Shown: positions 1 to 8,424, counted from the first letter of the stretch. The stretch is 64,000 bases of DNA from Streptomyces violaceusniger Tu 4113 (GCF_000147815.2 NC_015957.1:7192001-7256000), one strand, 5' to 3'. Notes: a model not told the origin generated them from the sequence alone. A program made the numbers and translations.

Positions 1-340
1 CCAGGTGCTCGCCCTGGAGCAGCCCCACACCGACCGGCAGCATGGCCGAGACCAGCGCGGTGAGCGGGGAGAGCACATTCATCGGGCCGATCGCGAGCGT
101 GCGGTAGAGCAGGGCGAAAGCGGCGGCCGACGCGATGCCGGAGGCGGCGCCCCAGGCCAAGGTCGCCGGAGCGAAGGAGGCACCGAGAAAGGGCCACAGC
201 AGCAGCTCGACGGTGAGCGAGGCCGGCGCGGCGATCATCACGGTGCGCAGTACATGGGCCTTGCGGGCGCCGAGACCGCCGAGGAAGTCGGCGCAGCCAT
301 AGGCCAGGGAGCTGCCCAGGGCCAGCAGCAGAGCGAGCAC
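1..340 (-). CDS. EamA/DMT-family exporter, N-terminal part (runs off left edge)
   Basis: Reading leftwards from a GTG at 340 gives about 113 residues starting VLALLLALGSSLAYGCADFL, with several hydrophobic segments and the small-residue-rich pattern of EamA/DMT metabolite exporters (for example SSLAYGCADFLGG, then FALLYRTLAIGPMN, which resembles the family's ALxxxPxxxxSPL stretch). AAGGATGG lies about 6 bases before the GTG and supports this start. The C-terminal part is outside the window. The gene is divergent from the XRE-cupin regulator at 496, which is the usual place for a dedicated regulator of amino-acid or drug export. The substrate is unknown. Confidence 0.75.
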   Translation of the reverse strand, partial: MLALLLALGSSLAYGCADFLGGLGARKAHVLRTVMIAAPASLTVELLLWPFLGASFAPATLAWGAASGIASAAAFALLYRTLAIGPMNVLSPLTALVSAMLPVGVGLLQGEHL

Positions 341-386
341 AGTCCATCCTTTACCATCAATAGAACGACCGGAGCGTACAACGTAC

Positions 387-477
387 CGACCGCGCGATGT
401 CAACTGAACGACCGCGCGGTACGGCAGACTGAACGACGTAGAGAGCACGTAGAGAGACGTAGAGAGCACGTAGAGAG
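387..477. promoter_or_regulatory. Direct-repeat control region between EamA and XRE-cupin genes
   Basis: CGACCGCGCG occurs at 387-396 and again at 409-418, exactly 22 bases apart. A perfect 21-bp tandem duplication fills 436-477; each unit is ACGTAGAGAGC followed by ACGTAGAGAG, so the half-unit repeats every 10-11 bases (one helical turn). The repeats end 18 bases before the regulator start. Helically phased repeats in a divergent promoter suggest operator sites for the regulator. That is inference; no promoter hexamers are claimed. Confidence 0.5.
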
Positions 478-495
478 TGGAGAGGGGGCGCACTG

Positions 496-1071
496 ATGGC
501 GGAGGCCGAGGCGGCTCTGCGGACGCTGGCGTACAACGTCAGAACCGCTCGCACACGCGCGGGGCTGTCCTTGGACGAACTCGGCCGACGCGCCAAGGTC
601 AGCAAAGGCTCACTGTTCGCCCTGGAGAAGGCCCAGGGAAATCCGAACTTCGCCACCCTGGTCCGGCTGGCCGACACCCTCGGCGTCTCGGTGTCCGCCC
701 TGATGGAGGGGGCGGCCCAGGAGCGCGTCCGGGTCGTGTCCGCCGACGCCGTGATGCCGCTGTGGGCGGGCCCGCACGGCAGCGAGGCCCGGCTGATGCT
801 GACGACCTCCGGGCCGACCACGGTCGAGGTCTGGCGCTGGACACTCCAGCCCGGCGAGGAGTACCCCAGCCACCCCCACCAGGCCGGTGTCGTCGAGACC
901 CTCAGTGTCACGGCCGGCCGGATGGTCCTGGTCGTCGACGGCGTCGAGCATCCCGTCGAGGCCGGGCAGACCGCCACCTTCAACGGCGACGCCCCCCACA
1001 CCTACCGCGGCGACGGCGACGGGACCTGCCATCTGATCATGACCGTCCACCTGCCACCCGGCCCCGCCTGA
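496..1071 (+). CDS. XRE-family regulator with C-terminal cupin sensor domain
   Basis: The 191-residue protein has an N-terminal helix-turn-helix (about residues 8-63; LSLDELGRRAKVSKGSLFAL is the HTH core, followed by ekaqgNPNFATLVRLADTLG). The C-terminal cupin (about 100-185) has LQPGEEYPSHPHQAG, VVETLSVTAGRMVLVVDG and GDAPHTYRG. This XRE-cupin architecture is common among small-molecule-responsive regulators of exporters and amino-acid catabolism. It is divergent from an EamA exporter and 68 bp upstream of an MFS exporter on the same strand, so it probably controls both. The start is ATG after GGAGAGGGGG. Confidence 0.85.
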   Translation: MAEAEAALRTLAYNVRTARTRAGLSLDELGRRAKVSKGSLFALEKAQGNPNFATLVRLADTLGVSVSALMEGAAQERVRVVSADAVMPLWAGPHGSEARLMLTTSGPTTVEVWRWTLQPGEEYPSHPHQAGVVETLSVTAGRMVLVVDGVEHPVEAGQTATFNGDAPHTYRGDGDGTCHLIMTVHLPPGPA

Positions 1072-1139
1072 CCACGTCGACCCGTCCGATCCCGTTCCGT
1101 CCGCCACCCGCCTCGAAGATCAAGGACAGCAGGAGGTTC

Positions 1140-2393
1140 ATGTCCGAGCGTGCGAAAGAATCCGTCATACGGGCCCCGGGCATACCGCACCTGCTGATGG
1201 TAGTGCTCTGCTGCTTCTCCGGATTCGCCCTGCTGCTGCCCGTCTCCCCGGCATGGGCCGTCAGCGGAGGAGCGGATGAGTTCGGTGCCGGGCTCGTCAC
1301 CGCCGTCCTGATGGCCGCCACCGTCCTGGCCCAGCTATGCGTCAAAACGGCGCTGCGCGTGCTCGGATGGACCCGCACCCTCGCCATCGGTGCCCTCCTG
1401 CTCGGCCTGCCCGCCACGCTGCAGGCCCTCAGTGACCACCTGTTGCCCATCCTGCTGACCACGGCCCTCCGCGGAGCGGGCTTCGGCATCGTCACCGTCT
1501 GTGGATCCACCGCGGCGGCCGCACTGGCCCCACGCGGGCGCCAGGGCGCGGCCATCGGCCTCTACGGCTTCGCGGTCGCGCTCCCCCAAGTCGCCCTCAC
1601 CCCGGCGGCGCCCTGGCTGGTGGGCACCTTCGCCCTCCCCGCGATCATCGCGTGCGGCGCTCTCCCCGTCCTGGCACTGCCCTGGACACGAGCCCTCGGC
1701 CGCGTCGTCGAGGCCCGCATCGGCGGCCCCGCGCCACAGGACAGCCACCCGCGGCACCCCGCCCCCATGGCCACGGTGCTCCGGCGCATTCTGCTCCCGC
1801 TCACCGTGCTGCTCCTGGTCACGGCCGCGGGGGGTGCGGTCCTCACCTTCGCCCCGCAGTTCACCGCCACCCCGACGCAGGCCGCCACGGCCCTTCTCGC
1901 CCTCACCGCCACCGCCGCGGTGTCCCGTTGGGGCTGCGGAGTACTGGCCGACCGGATCGCTCTGCGGCCGATCAGCGGCGTCCTCGCCTCGGCCGCGTGT
2001 GCGGGCCTGGCGCTGATCGCCCTGGCCCTGGGATCGGGGAGCGCCCCCGTCCTCGTCCTGCCGGCCGGAGTGGTCGTGCTGGGAGCGGCGTACGGAGGAC
2101 TGCAGAGCCTCACGCTGGTGCAGGCGTTCACCTACGCGGGCGCGGAGAACCGGCATACGACATCAGTCGCGTGGAACATCGGCTATGACGCGGGCACCGG
2201 GCTCGGCTCCCTCATGCTGGGCCTGGCAGCCCAAACGGCCACCTTCTCCACCGGCTTCACCACGATGTCCGCGGTGATGGCGGCCGCGGCCCTCACGGTT
2301 CTCCTCACCGGTCGCGGGCAGGCCACCGGCGGCTCGGCGAACAGCCGCCGGCGTAGGCAGAGCCGAAAGCGCCGATCGCTCACCGACCGCTAG
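1140..2393 (+). CDS. MFS transporter
   Basis: The 417-residue integral membrane protein has many hydrophobic segments typical of the major facilitator superfamily. The central break between the two six-helix halves is a polar loop (ARIGGPAPQDSHPRHP, near residues 190-215). ATG at 1140 is preceded by GGAGG with good spacing; the frame is open further upstream, but that part is not protein-like. The tail is very basic (SRRRRQSRKRRSLTDR). It follows the XRE-cupin gene and is likely co-transcribed with it. Export of a small metabolite or drug is likely; the substrate cannot be read from sequence. Confidence 0.8.
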   Translation: MSERAKESVIRAPGIPHLLMVVLCCFSGFALLLPVSPAWAVSGGADEFGAGLVTAVLMAATVLAQLCVKTALRVLGWTRTLAIGALLLGLPATLQALSDHLLPILLTTALRGAGFGIVTVCGSTAAAALAPRGRQGAAIGLYGFAVALPQVALTPAAPWLVGTFALPAIIACGALPVLALPWTRALGRVVEARIGGPAPQDSHPRHPAPMATVLRRILLPLTVLLLVTAAGGAVLTFAPQFTATPTQAATALLALTATAAVSRWGCGVLADRIALRPISGVLASAACAGLALIALALGSGSAPVLVLPAGVVVLGAAYGGLQSLTLVQAFTYAGAENRHTTSVAWNIGYDAGTGLGSLMLGLAAQTATFSTGFTTMSAVMAAAALTVLLTGRGQATGGSANSRRRRQSRKRRSLTDR

Positions 2394-2416
2394 AAGCTAC
2401 TCCCGCGCGGCACAGA

Positions 2417-2640
2417 ACCGGACCGGTCGTGGTGGTTGGCACTGTGGCCCATCGCGCTGAGCGTGCTGCCGGTGGTGAGCCTGCTGCTGACCGGCCTGGT
2501 GCCCTTGAAGGGCACCAGGCTGATTCCGGTGACCGGGATCGTCATCGGCGGCGCGCTGACCGCGACCGCGCTGTCGGGACGGCGAGCGCTGGACGAACTC
2601 GGCCTGCGGCACGGTGAGTTCGAGGCGGGACTGGCCCAGG
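2417..2640 (+). pseudogene. Internal fragment of a UPF0014 (FetB-like) permease gene
   Basis: This stretch is a diverged copy of 62117-62345, in the same orientation. In frame it reads SWWLALWPIALSVLPVVSLL, then TGLVPLKG, then LSGRRALDELGLRHGEFEAGL, against the intact permease at 61835-62623. It carries a 3-bp deletion in the CTG-repeat part of the helix and many substitutions that keep the protein sequence. Both ends of the gene are missing, and the similarity stops where the zinc-ribbon gene begins on the other strand. It is a relic rather than an active gene. Confidence 0.8.
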
Positions 2641-2660
2641 CCCGGGACGACGAGGGCCGA

Positions 2661-2885
2661 CTACACCTCCTCGGTGGCGAACAGCTCGAGGTGCCCGCAC
2701 TCAGGACAGCGGAACGCCACTATCTTCCGCCGGGGACGGCCCGTCCGCTTGGCACCCCCGAAAAATCCCCGCTCCATCGCGCCCTCGATCCAGCGCGCGT
2801 ATCCGCGCGAGTGCTCACCGGCGTCTTCGATGAAACCTTCTGCCAGTCCGACGTTGCCGCAATGGGTGCACGTGTAGTTGTTCAT
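2661..2885 (-). CDS. Small zinc-ribbon protein, function unknown
   Basis: The 74-residue protein begins MNNYTCTHCGNVGLAEGFIE and has two CxxC knuckles: CTHC near residue 6 and CPEC near residue 60. That is a classical zinc ribbon. The centre (EHSRGYARWIEGAMERGFFG) resembles a family of small Streptomyces proteins with the same layout that I recognise but for which I know no function. It lies between two gene relics and may be a survivor of the rearranged segment. A role in nucleic-acid binding would be only a guess. Confidence 0.7.
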   Translation of the reverse strand: MNNYTCTHCGNVGLAEGFIEDAGEHSRGYARWIEGAMERGFFGGAKRTGRPRRKIVAFRCPECGHLELFATEEV

Positions 2886-3054
2886 GCCGCGAGTCTAGGA
2901 AACGGCGCGCCAAGGACAAACACGTAACGATGGCCCGGATCGCGGGACTGTTCGGCCCGGTTGAGCCCCGGGCGAGTGCCCGTTCCGCACTGCATGGGCC
3001 GGCCGTCTCTCATCCGACGCACCGCGACGAGGATCAGCCCATGCGCAGCCGGCA

Positions 3055-3178
3055 CCACCGCCCGCTGCCGGATGGCCGCCTGCGGCGGAGGACGCGAAGG
3101 TCATCCAGTGGGCCGGCGGCGGGGCGGTGGTGGCGACGAAAGGGTACGGGCTGTGCGCACGCCGAGAGCGCTGAGTGA
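3055..3178 (-). pseudogene. Deleted relic of an AbrB-type transporter gene and its promoter
   Basis: Bases 3055-3137 match 52426-52508, inside the intact AbrB-family gene, with a few substitutions. Bases 3143-3178 match 53140-53177, just upstream of that gene, including GCTGTGCGCA and AGCGCTGAGTGA. About 630 bp present in the intact locus are missing between the two blocks. Orientation is the same as in the intact locus. The rest of the gene-free stretch 2886-3203 shows nothing recognisable. Confidence 0.7.
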
Positions 3179-3203
3179 CCGCGCGCAGGGGTGTGCGGTT
3201 GCC

Positions 3204-4136
3204 TTACGGCGTGTAGACGGCGTCGCTGCCGTACAGCTCCCTGGTGAACGCGGAGACATCGGCGCCGCGATTGGCGCCGTCGAGGTTGTACGTCAGATAG
3301 ACGCCGTAGCCCTCGCTGACGGTGCGGCGGGCGAGGCTTGCGGCCGTGCTCTGTGAGGTCCGGCCGATCTCGACAGCCGCCGGGGACAGCTTCGACTTGG
3401 GCAGTGCCACGCCGGGGACCTGCCAGGAGCCGTAGTACGGGTTCCAGGCGTAGTCGAACTTGGACGAGATGTCGACGCCGCCGTAGGACAGGCGCGACGC
3501 GGCCGGGCCGATGTTGTAAAGGCTGATGATCTTGTCCGGCATGTTCGCGCGCAGCGCCGTCACCAGGTGCACGAACGAGCTGTCGTTGGGCTGGCCTGTG
3601 CCGTTGTTGCCGTAGTCGGCGTACTCGTCATCGAAGTCGATGCCGTCGAGGCCGTACTTGGCCACGGTGTCCGACAGTGTTTTGGCGAACCCCGAAGCCG
3701 CTTGCTGGGACGGGAAGTTGGCGAAGCCCGCGCCCTCATGGTTGCCGAGCACCGAGAGGACGACCTTGATGCCCTTCTGCTGCAACGGCCGTATCTCCGT
3801 GGCGGCGTTGTCGAGGACGCGCTGCACGTTCTCGTTGAAGTGCAGGTACGCCGACTTCGTCCCCGTGTCGTAGTTGATGTTCGCCGCGAAGATCACGGCG
3901 ACGTCGAAGACGTTGCCGCCGCCGTTGGCGAGGGTGTACTTGCCCACGTTCCGCATGCTGTTGTTGTTCACCTCGACGTACGCCACCGAGGTCGGCCCCT
4001 GTTTCGCGGGAGCGGGAGCGGGGGCCGCTGCCGTGCCGGTCGCGGCGGTCGCGGCGGTCCCGCCGAAGGCTAAGGCCGCGACGGCCGTGAGCGCGAACGC
4101 GGCCGTCCTTACTCTGCTCCGTACCAGACTGAACAT
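3204..4136 (-). CDS. Secreted endo-beta-N-acetylglucosaminidase, EndoH type (GH18)
   Basis: The 310-residue protein starts MFSLVRSRVRTAAFALTAVA, a clear Sec signal peptide ending near ATAA. The mature part has the GH18 catalytic signature DGIDFDDEYADYG near residue 165. The Asp/Glu pair of the DxxDxDxE motif is intact, and the flanking sequence is closest to Streptomyces EndoH, which cleaves between the two core GlcNAc residues of high-mannose N-glycans. The start at 4136 is chosen because the signal peptide begins there; the frame extends 33 codons further without protein character. It is convergent with the MFS side and divergent from the GDSL gene. A secreted scavenging role is likely. Confidence 0.88.
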   Translation of the reverse strand: MFSLVRSRVRTAAFALTAVAALAFGGTAATAATGTAAAPAPAPAKQGPTSVAYVEVNNNSMRNVGKYTLANGGGNVFDVAVIFAANINYDTGTKSAYLHFNENVQRVLDNAATEIRPLQQKGIKVVLSVLGNHEGAGFANFPSQQAASGFAKTLSDTVAKYGLDGIDFDDEYADYGNNGTGQPNDSSFVHLVTALRANMPDKIISLYNIGPAASRLSYGGVDISSKFDYAWNPYYGSWQVPGVALPKSKLSPAAVEIGRTSQSTAASLARRTVSEGYGVYLTYNLDGANRGADVSAFTRELYGSDAVYTP

Positions 4137-4298
4137 CGTTGACCGGTCTCCCCTCGCATGGGTCGGTGTCCGACCCTGACTGAAGGTGTCTTCCGCTGTT
4201 TGCGGAACACCCTTGCCGTTCCGTGGAGTTATCAATTCCGAATCCTTGAAATGCTACTTCAGTGGAGTCAAACTTCCCCCACTCTCACGGGAGTTCGC

Positions 4299-5135
4299 AT
4301 GCGCCCTATCCGCGCACGCAGACCACTGACGTCTCTTCTCACCGCGATGGCGGCGGTCTGCCTCGCCGTCACCGCGGCCCCCGCCGCGCAGGCTGTTCCG
4401 ACCGGGGCGGAGGCGGCCGGAAAGTACATCGCGCTCGGCGACTCGTACGCCGTCGCGCCCGGCACCCGAACCTATGACGACCCGAACGACGCCTGCCGGC
4501 GCGGACCGCTGTCCTACCCCCGGCTGTGGGCGGCGCAGCACACCTCGTACTCCTTCGTGGAGGCGTCCTGCTCCGGGGCGACCGCCGCGGAGGTCAAGAG
4601 CCGGCAGGTGCCTCAGCTCAGCGCGGACGCGACGCTGGTGACGGTGCAGGCCGGCGGGAACGACGTGGGCTTCGTCAACGTTCTGCAGAACTGCATCCTC
4701 ACCCTGGACGACAAGGACTGCGTCGCCGGGGTGGATGCCGCGAAGGCGGCGGCGACCGGTGTCCTGCCGGGCACGCTGGCCGACACCTACGCGGCCATCA
4801 AGGGGGCAGCCCCGGGCGCCAGGGTGGTCGTGGTGGGGTATCCCCGGCTGTACAAGATCGGCGGAAGCTGCGGCATCCTCGGGCTGAGCGACACGGAGCG
4901 CAGCGCGCTGAACTCGGCGGCCGACGTCCTCGACACCGTCCTCGCCCAGCAGGCCGCGAACGCGGGCTTCACCTTCCTCGACCCGCGGCCGGCCTTCGAC
5001 CCGCACACCATCTGCTCGGGGAACACCACCTGGGTGACGAGCCTTGAGTGGGACAAGCTGAACGAGTCGTACCACCCGAACCAGGCCGGGCACCGCGACG
5101 GCTACCTGCCCGCCCTGAACGACATCACGGGCTGA
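4299..5135 (+). CDS. Secreted SGNH/GDSL-family lipase or esterase
   Basis: The 278-residue protein has a signal peptide (MRPIRARRPLTSLLTAMAAV to AAQAVPTG). The SGNH blocks are present in order: YIALGDSYAV (nucleophile Ser in GDSY; block I), CSGATAAEV (block II region), VTVQAGGNDVGF (block III, Asn), and SYHPNQAGH at the C-terminus (block V, catalytic His). Cysteines such as SCSGAT and QNCIL...KDC suggest the disulphides of the Streptomyces SGNH lipases. The start at 4299 follows GGGAG; upstream frame extension is not protein-like. It is divergent from the EndoH gene, and both products are secreted hydrolases. Confidence 0.88.
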   Translation: MRPIRARRPLTSLLTAMAAVCLAVTAAPAAQAVPTGAEAAGKYIALGDSYAVAPGTRTYDDPNDACRRGPLSYPRLWAAQHTSYSFVEASCSGATAAEVKSRQVPQLSADATLVTVQAGGNDVGFVNVLQNCILTLDDKDCVAGVDAAKAAATGVLPGTLADTYAAIKGAAPGARVVVVGYPRLYKIGGSCGILGLSDTERSALNSAADVLDTVLAQQAANAGFTFLDPRPAFDPHTICSGNTTWVTSLEWDKLNESYHPNQAGHRDGYLPALNDITG

Positions 5136-5180
5136 CGGTAGGGATCGACGGGCCCGTCAGGGCACGGACGGACCGGGAGA

Positions 5181-5211
5181 CGGTGGCTGGATCCGACGGA
5201 TCCGGCCACCG
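5181..5211 (+). terminator. Strong hairpin after the GDSL gene
   Basis: CGGTGGCTGGATCC at 5181 pairs with GGATCCGGCCACCG ending at 5211 across a 3-base loop, with one mismatch. It lies 46 bases after the lipase stop codon. No T-tract follows, which is normal for Streptomyces. It probably ends lipase transcription between convergent genes. Confidence 0.65.
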
Positions 5212-5218
5212 TTCGCAT

Positions 5219-5352
5219 ACGGCCCCGGGGCGCCTCGTCCGTTCCGGGCCCCGGGGCGCCTCGTCCGTTCCGGGCCCCGGGCCGGCTCGTCTCTTCCGGG
5301 CCCCGGGCCACCCTCACTTCCGGGCCCCGGCCACCGTCACTTCCCGGGCCCG
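5219..5352. repeat. Six-unit GGGCCCCGGG tandem repeat between convergent genes
   Basis: Units containing TTCCGGGCCCCGG begin GGCCCC at 5221, 5247, 5273, 5299 and 5323, with a sixth degenerate GGCCCG at 5347. The periods are 26, 26, 26, 24 and 24 bases. Each unit holds a self-complementary GGGCCC core, so each can form a small hairpin. The array sits between the lipase (plus strand) and the ABC exporter (minus strand). It may act as a bidirectional transcription stop or simply be an unstable satellite. Confidence 0.7.
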
Positions 5353-5362
5353 GAGCGCTCGT

Positions 5363-7210
5363 TCACAGCGTCAGTTGCGCGTCCGGGCCCGGCGGCCGGT
5401 CGTCCACGGCGGGTACGAGCATCTGGGAGGCGGCGAGTTCGCGGTAGAGGGTGTCGGCGCCGACCAGGTCGTCGTGGGAGCCCGCGGCGCGAATCCCGCC
5501 GTCCTCCAGGACGATGATCTGCTCCGCGTCGGTGACCGTGGACAGGCGGTGGGCGATCAGGATGACGGTGCAGCGGCGCGCGGCCTGGTCCACCGCTTCC
5601 CGCAGGGCCTGTTCGTTGCTGGCGTCGAGCTGGGCGGTGGCCTCGTCGAGCAGCAGTACCTCGGGCCTGCGCAGCAGGGCACGCGCGATGGCGAGGCGCT
5701 GGCGCTCCCCGCCGGAGAGGGTGACGCCGCGGTTGCCGACCTCGGTGTCCAGGCCGTCGGGCAGCCTGGCGATCAGGGAGTCGAGCCGGGTCAGGCGCAG
5801 TACCTCGGCGATGTCCTCGTCGCCGGCGCCGGTCGCGGCGTAGCGGAGGTTGTCGCCGAGGGTGCCCGCCATCACCGGGGACTCCTGCTCGACGTAGGCG
5901 ATGCGTTGGCGGACCTCGGCGCGGGACATGAGGGCGATGTCCTGGCCGCCGATCCGGATGGCGCCCGCCCGCGGTTCGTAGAAGCGCTGGAGCAGCGCGA
6001 ACATCGTGGTCTTGCCGGCGCCGGAGAGGCCGACCAGTGCGGTACGGGTGGCGCCGGGCACGGTGAAGCTGATGCCGCGCAGGGCCGGCCCGCGCCCCGG
6101 GTAGGCGAAGTGGACGCCGTCGAACTCGACCGGTGGCGCCGGTGTCGACCGCGCGGTGTGCGGGGCCGCCCGCTCGGGCAGGTCCACGTCGTCCTCGGCC
6201 GGCAGGTGCTTGACCTGCTCGATGCGGACGATGGCGCCGAGGCCCTGCTGGAGCATGCCGAGGCCGCCGAGGAGCGAGGCGATCGGGCTGGCCAGGTAGA
6301 AGACGTAGAGCAGGAAGGCGATGAGCTGGGAGGCGTCGAGGTCCCCGGAGGCCACCAGGGCGCCGCCGACGCCGAGCACCGCCAGGAAGGCCGCCTGGAT
6401 GGCGACGCCGGAGAGGACCTGGACCAGGGCGACATACTTGGCGCCGGTCAGACCCGCCTGGTACGCCTCCTGGACGGCGGCCTCGGCGCGGGCGGTCTCC
6501 CGGGTTTCGGCGCCGTTGGCCTTGACGGTGCGGGCGGCGCCGAGTGAGCGGTCCAGGGCTGCACCGATGGCGCCGACGGAGCTCTGGGCGCGGGCGACGG
6601 CCTCGCGGATGCGGGGCAGGATCAGTCCGAGGAGTGCTCCGGTGCCGAGCAGGACCGCGAGGGTGACGCCGAGCAGGCCGAGGTGGACCGTGCCCATCAG
6701 GACGATGGCGCCGACGACGGTGAGCAGCCCATTGGTGATCATGACCAGGCCCTGGGTGGCGGCGTTCTGCACCAGGGCGCTGTCGGAGGTGACCCGGGCG
6801 ACCAGATCGCCGGGTGGACGGCGGTCCAGCTCGGGGATCTTCAGCCGGATGAGGCGGAAGACGAGGTCGCGGCGGATGGAGCGGACGACCTGCTCCGAGG
6901 TGCGCTGCTGCCACCAGGACTGGAGTCCGGTCAGGACGGCGCCCGCCACCACCAGGACGCTGAGCACAATGAGCGACCCGGTGACCACCGTGTCGTCGGC
7001 CAGGGCGTCCAGGACCGACCGCGCCACCAGCGGCTGGACGAGCCCGCAGCCGCTGGCGGCCAGGGCGAGCAGGAGCGAGCCGAGGAGGACGAACCGGTAC
7101 GGGCGGGCCTGCTGGAGCAGGGCCCGCAGCGGGCGGATACCGGGGGCCGGCGGCTCGTCGGACGCGGGGCTCGGCGCCTGCGGCGGAGGCATCGGATGGG
7201 CTGTGGTCAT
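5363..7210 (-). CDS. ABC exporter, fused membrane and ATPase domains (last gene of lipid operon)
   Basis: The 615-residue protein is a half-size exporter: a six-helix type-1 membrane domain (about residues 35-320; LDRRPPGDLVARVTSDSALV is the family's conserved coupling region) and an ATPase domain (about 360-600). The ATPase shows Walker A GLSGAGKTT, Q-loop YVEQES, signature LSGGERQRLAIARALL, Walker B VLLLDEATA and H-loop IAHRLS. All catalytic elements are present, and it should work as a homodimer. It lies 26 bp after the glycosyltransferase stop and is the last gene of the six-gene operon, so export of the glycosylated lipid product is the natural reading. Confidence 0.9.
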   Translation of the reverse strand: MTTAHPMPPPQAPSPASDEPPAPGIRPLRALLQQARPYRFVLLGSLLLALAASGCGLVQPLVARSVLDALADDTVVTGSLIVLSVLVVAGAVLTGLQSWWQQRTSEQVVRSIRRDLVFRLIRLKIPELDRRPPGDLVARVTSDSALVQNAATQGLVMITNGLLTVVGAIVLMGTVHLGLLGVTLAVLLGTGALLGLILPRIREAVARAQSSVGAIGAALDRSLGAARTVKANGAETRETARAEAAVQEAYQAGLTGAKYVALVQVLSGVAIQAAFLAVLGVGGALVASGDLDASQLIAFLLYVFYLASPIASLLGGLGMLQQGLGAIVRIEQVKHLPAEDDVDLPERAAPHTARSTPAPPVEFDGVHFAYPGRGPALRGISFTVPGATRTALVGLSGAGKTTMFALLQRFYEPRAGAIRIGGQDIALMSRAEVRQRIAYVEQESPVMAGTLGDNLRYAATGAGDEDIAEVLRLTRLDSLIARLPDGLDTEVGNRGVTLSGGERQRLAIARALLRRPEVLLLDEATAQLDASNEQALREAVDQAARRCTVILIAHRLSTVTDAEQIIVLEDGGIRAAGSHDDLVGADTLYRELAASQMLVPAVDDRPPGPDAQLTL

Positions 7211-7236
7211 GGGGTGCTCCGGGATGGGGGATGCGT

Positions 7237-8424
7237 TCAGCGGCCTGCGGATGCCACCGGGTGCGCCGTGACGAGCTGTTCGAGGTGGTCGGCCGCGGCG
7301 CGCCGGCCGCCCGCGACGCGCATCGACCTGCCGATGGCCGCCGCCGCGGTGCGGTGCCCGCCGGTGTCGTCCAGGACCGTGCGCAGCGCCTCGGCGAGCT
7401 TCGGCGCGTCCACCCGTCCGAAGCGCACCCTGATACCGGCGCCCGCCTCGGCCACCTGGCGCGCCACGATCGGCTGGTCGTCCCGGATCGGGGCGACCAC
7501 CAGCGGCAGCCCGTGCCAGAGGGCCTCGCAGACGGTGTTGTGGCCGCCGTGGCTGACGACCGCCCTGGCCCGGCCGAGCAGTTCGAGCTGGGGGACGTAG
7601 GGGCGCACCAGGATGCCGGGCGGCGGGTCGGTGAGTTGGCCGCCGGGGTCCGCGACGACGCCCTGCACCCGGTCGGCGAGCAGGTCCAGCGCTCCGGCGG
7701 CCTCGTGGAGGAAGCGCGCGCCGGCGTCGGTGTTGGCGGTACCGAGCGAGACGAAGACCAGGTCACGGGAGGGGTCGAGGGCCTGCCAGGGGAAGTCCGG
7801 GTCGCCGGGCCGGTCGGCGATGGCCGGGCCGACCAGGTGGACCCGCTCCCAGGGCAGGGTGCCGTCGCCGACGAGTTCCCGGCCGGTGAAGGCGAGGACG
7901 CCGTACGGGGAGAAGCGTGGGTCGTGGGTGGCGGCCGGGTCGCCGATCGCCTCCCGCAGTGCGTCCAGCCGACCGGTCAGCCAGGCGGCCACCTTGGGCA
8001 GATCGGCCAGCGGGTCGATGAGTTCGGCCGAGGTACTGGCCGAGGTGAAGTACGGGACGCCGAGGCGTTCGCACACCAGGGCGCCGGCCACCGCGTGCTG
8101 GTCGGTGACGACCGCGTCCGGGCGAAAGGCGTGCATCGCGCTCGCCACGGCGGGCGCCATCGCCTCGGCGAGCGGGATGAAGAAGACCTCCCAGAGGAAG
8201 CGGAAGGCGGCCGGTCCGGTCAGGGTCGGCGGGCGGACCAGTTCGCCGGCTTCGGGGAGAGCGCATTCGTGGACGGCGGCGGCGGGTCCGGCCGCGTCGC
8301 GGATGCGGTCGGCGTAGCCGCACCACGCGACCTCGTGGCCGCGGGCGGTCAGTTCGGCCGCCACCGCGACGAGCGGGTTGATGTGCCCGGTCAGTGGCGG
8401 TGCGACCAGGAGGAAGCGGCTCAT
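7237..8424 (-). CDS. MGT-family (macrolide-type, GT1) glycosyltransferase
   Basis: The 395-residue GT-B enzyme begins FLLVAPPLTGHINPLVAVAA, the acceptor-side GHxNP motif. The donor-binding C-terminal signature is SHGGHNTVCEALWHGLPLVV followed by DDQPIVARQV, with the usual His, Gly-rich, Glu and DQ residues. Such enzymes move a sugar from an NDP-sugar to hydroxyls of macrolides, polyenes or terpenoid lipids. The start ATG overlaps the hydrolase stop (ATGA), so translation is coupled. In this operon the acceptor is probably the product of the PUFA-like synthase. No sugar-nucleotide genes are nearby, which suggests a housekeeping sugar such as UDP-glucose. Confidence 0.88.
   Translation of the reverse strand: MSRFLLVAPPLTGHINPLVAVAAELTARGHEVAWCGYADRIRDAAGPAAAVHECALPEAGELVRPPTLTGPAAFRFLWEVFFIPLAEAMAPAVASAMHAFRPDAVVTDQHAVAGALVCERLGVPYFTSASTSAELIDPLADLPKVAAWLTGRLDALREAIGDPAATHDPRFSPYGVLAFTGRELVGDGTLPWERVHLVGPAIADRPGDPDFPWQALDPSRDLVFVSLGTANTDAGARFLHEAAGALDLLADRVQGVVADPGGQLTDPPPGILVRPYVPQLELLGRARAVVSHGGHNTVCEALWHGLPLVVAPIRDDQPIVARQVAEAGAGIRVRFGRVDAPKLAEALRTVLDDTGGHRTAAAAIGRSMRVAGGRRAAADHLEQLVTAHPVASAGR

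Noticed and set aside
5..496. Plus-strand open frame at the left edge
   Set aside because: The minus strand encodes a convincing EamA N-terminus there, and the plus-strand translation ends in repeats of RREHVE from the tandem-repeat DNA.
477..1139. N-terminal extension of the MFS gene
   Set aside because: It overlaps the XRE-cupin gene in another frame and is not membrane-protein-like; ATG 1140 has a good ribosome-binding site.
2895..3203. Small genes on either strand between the zinc-ribbon and EndoH genes
   Set aside because: The DNA is accounted for by the AbrB relic and lacks protein-like frames.
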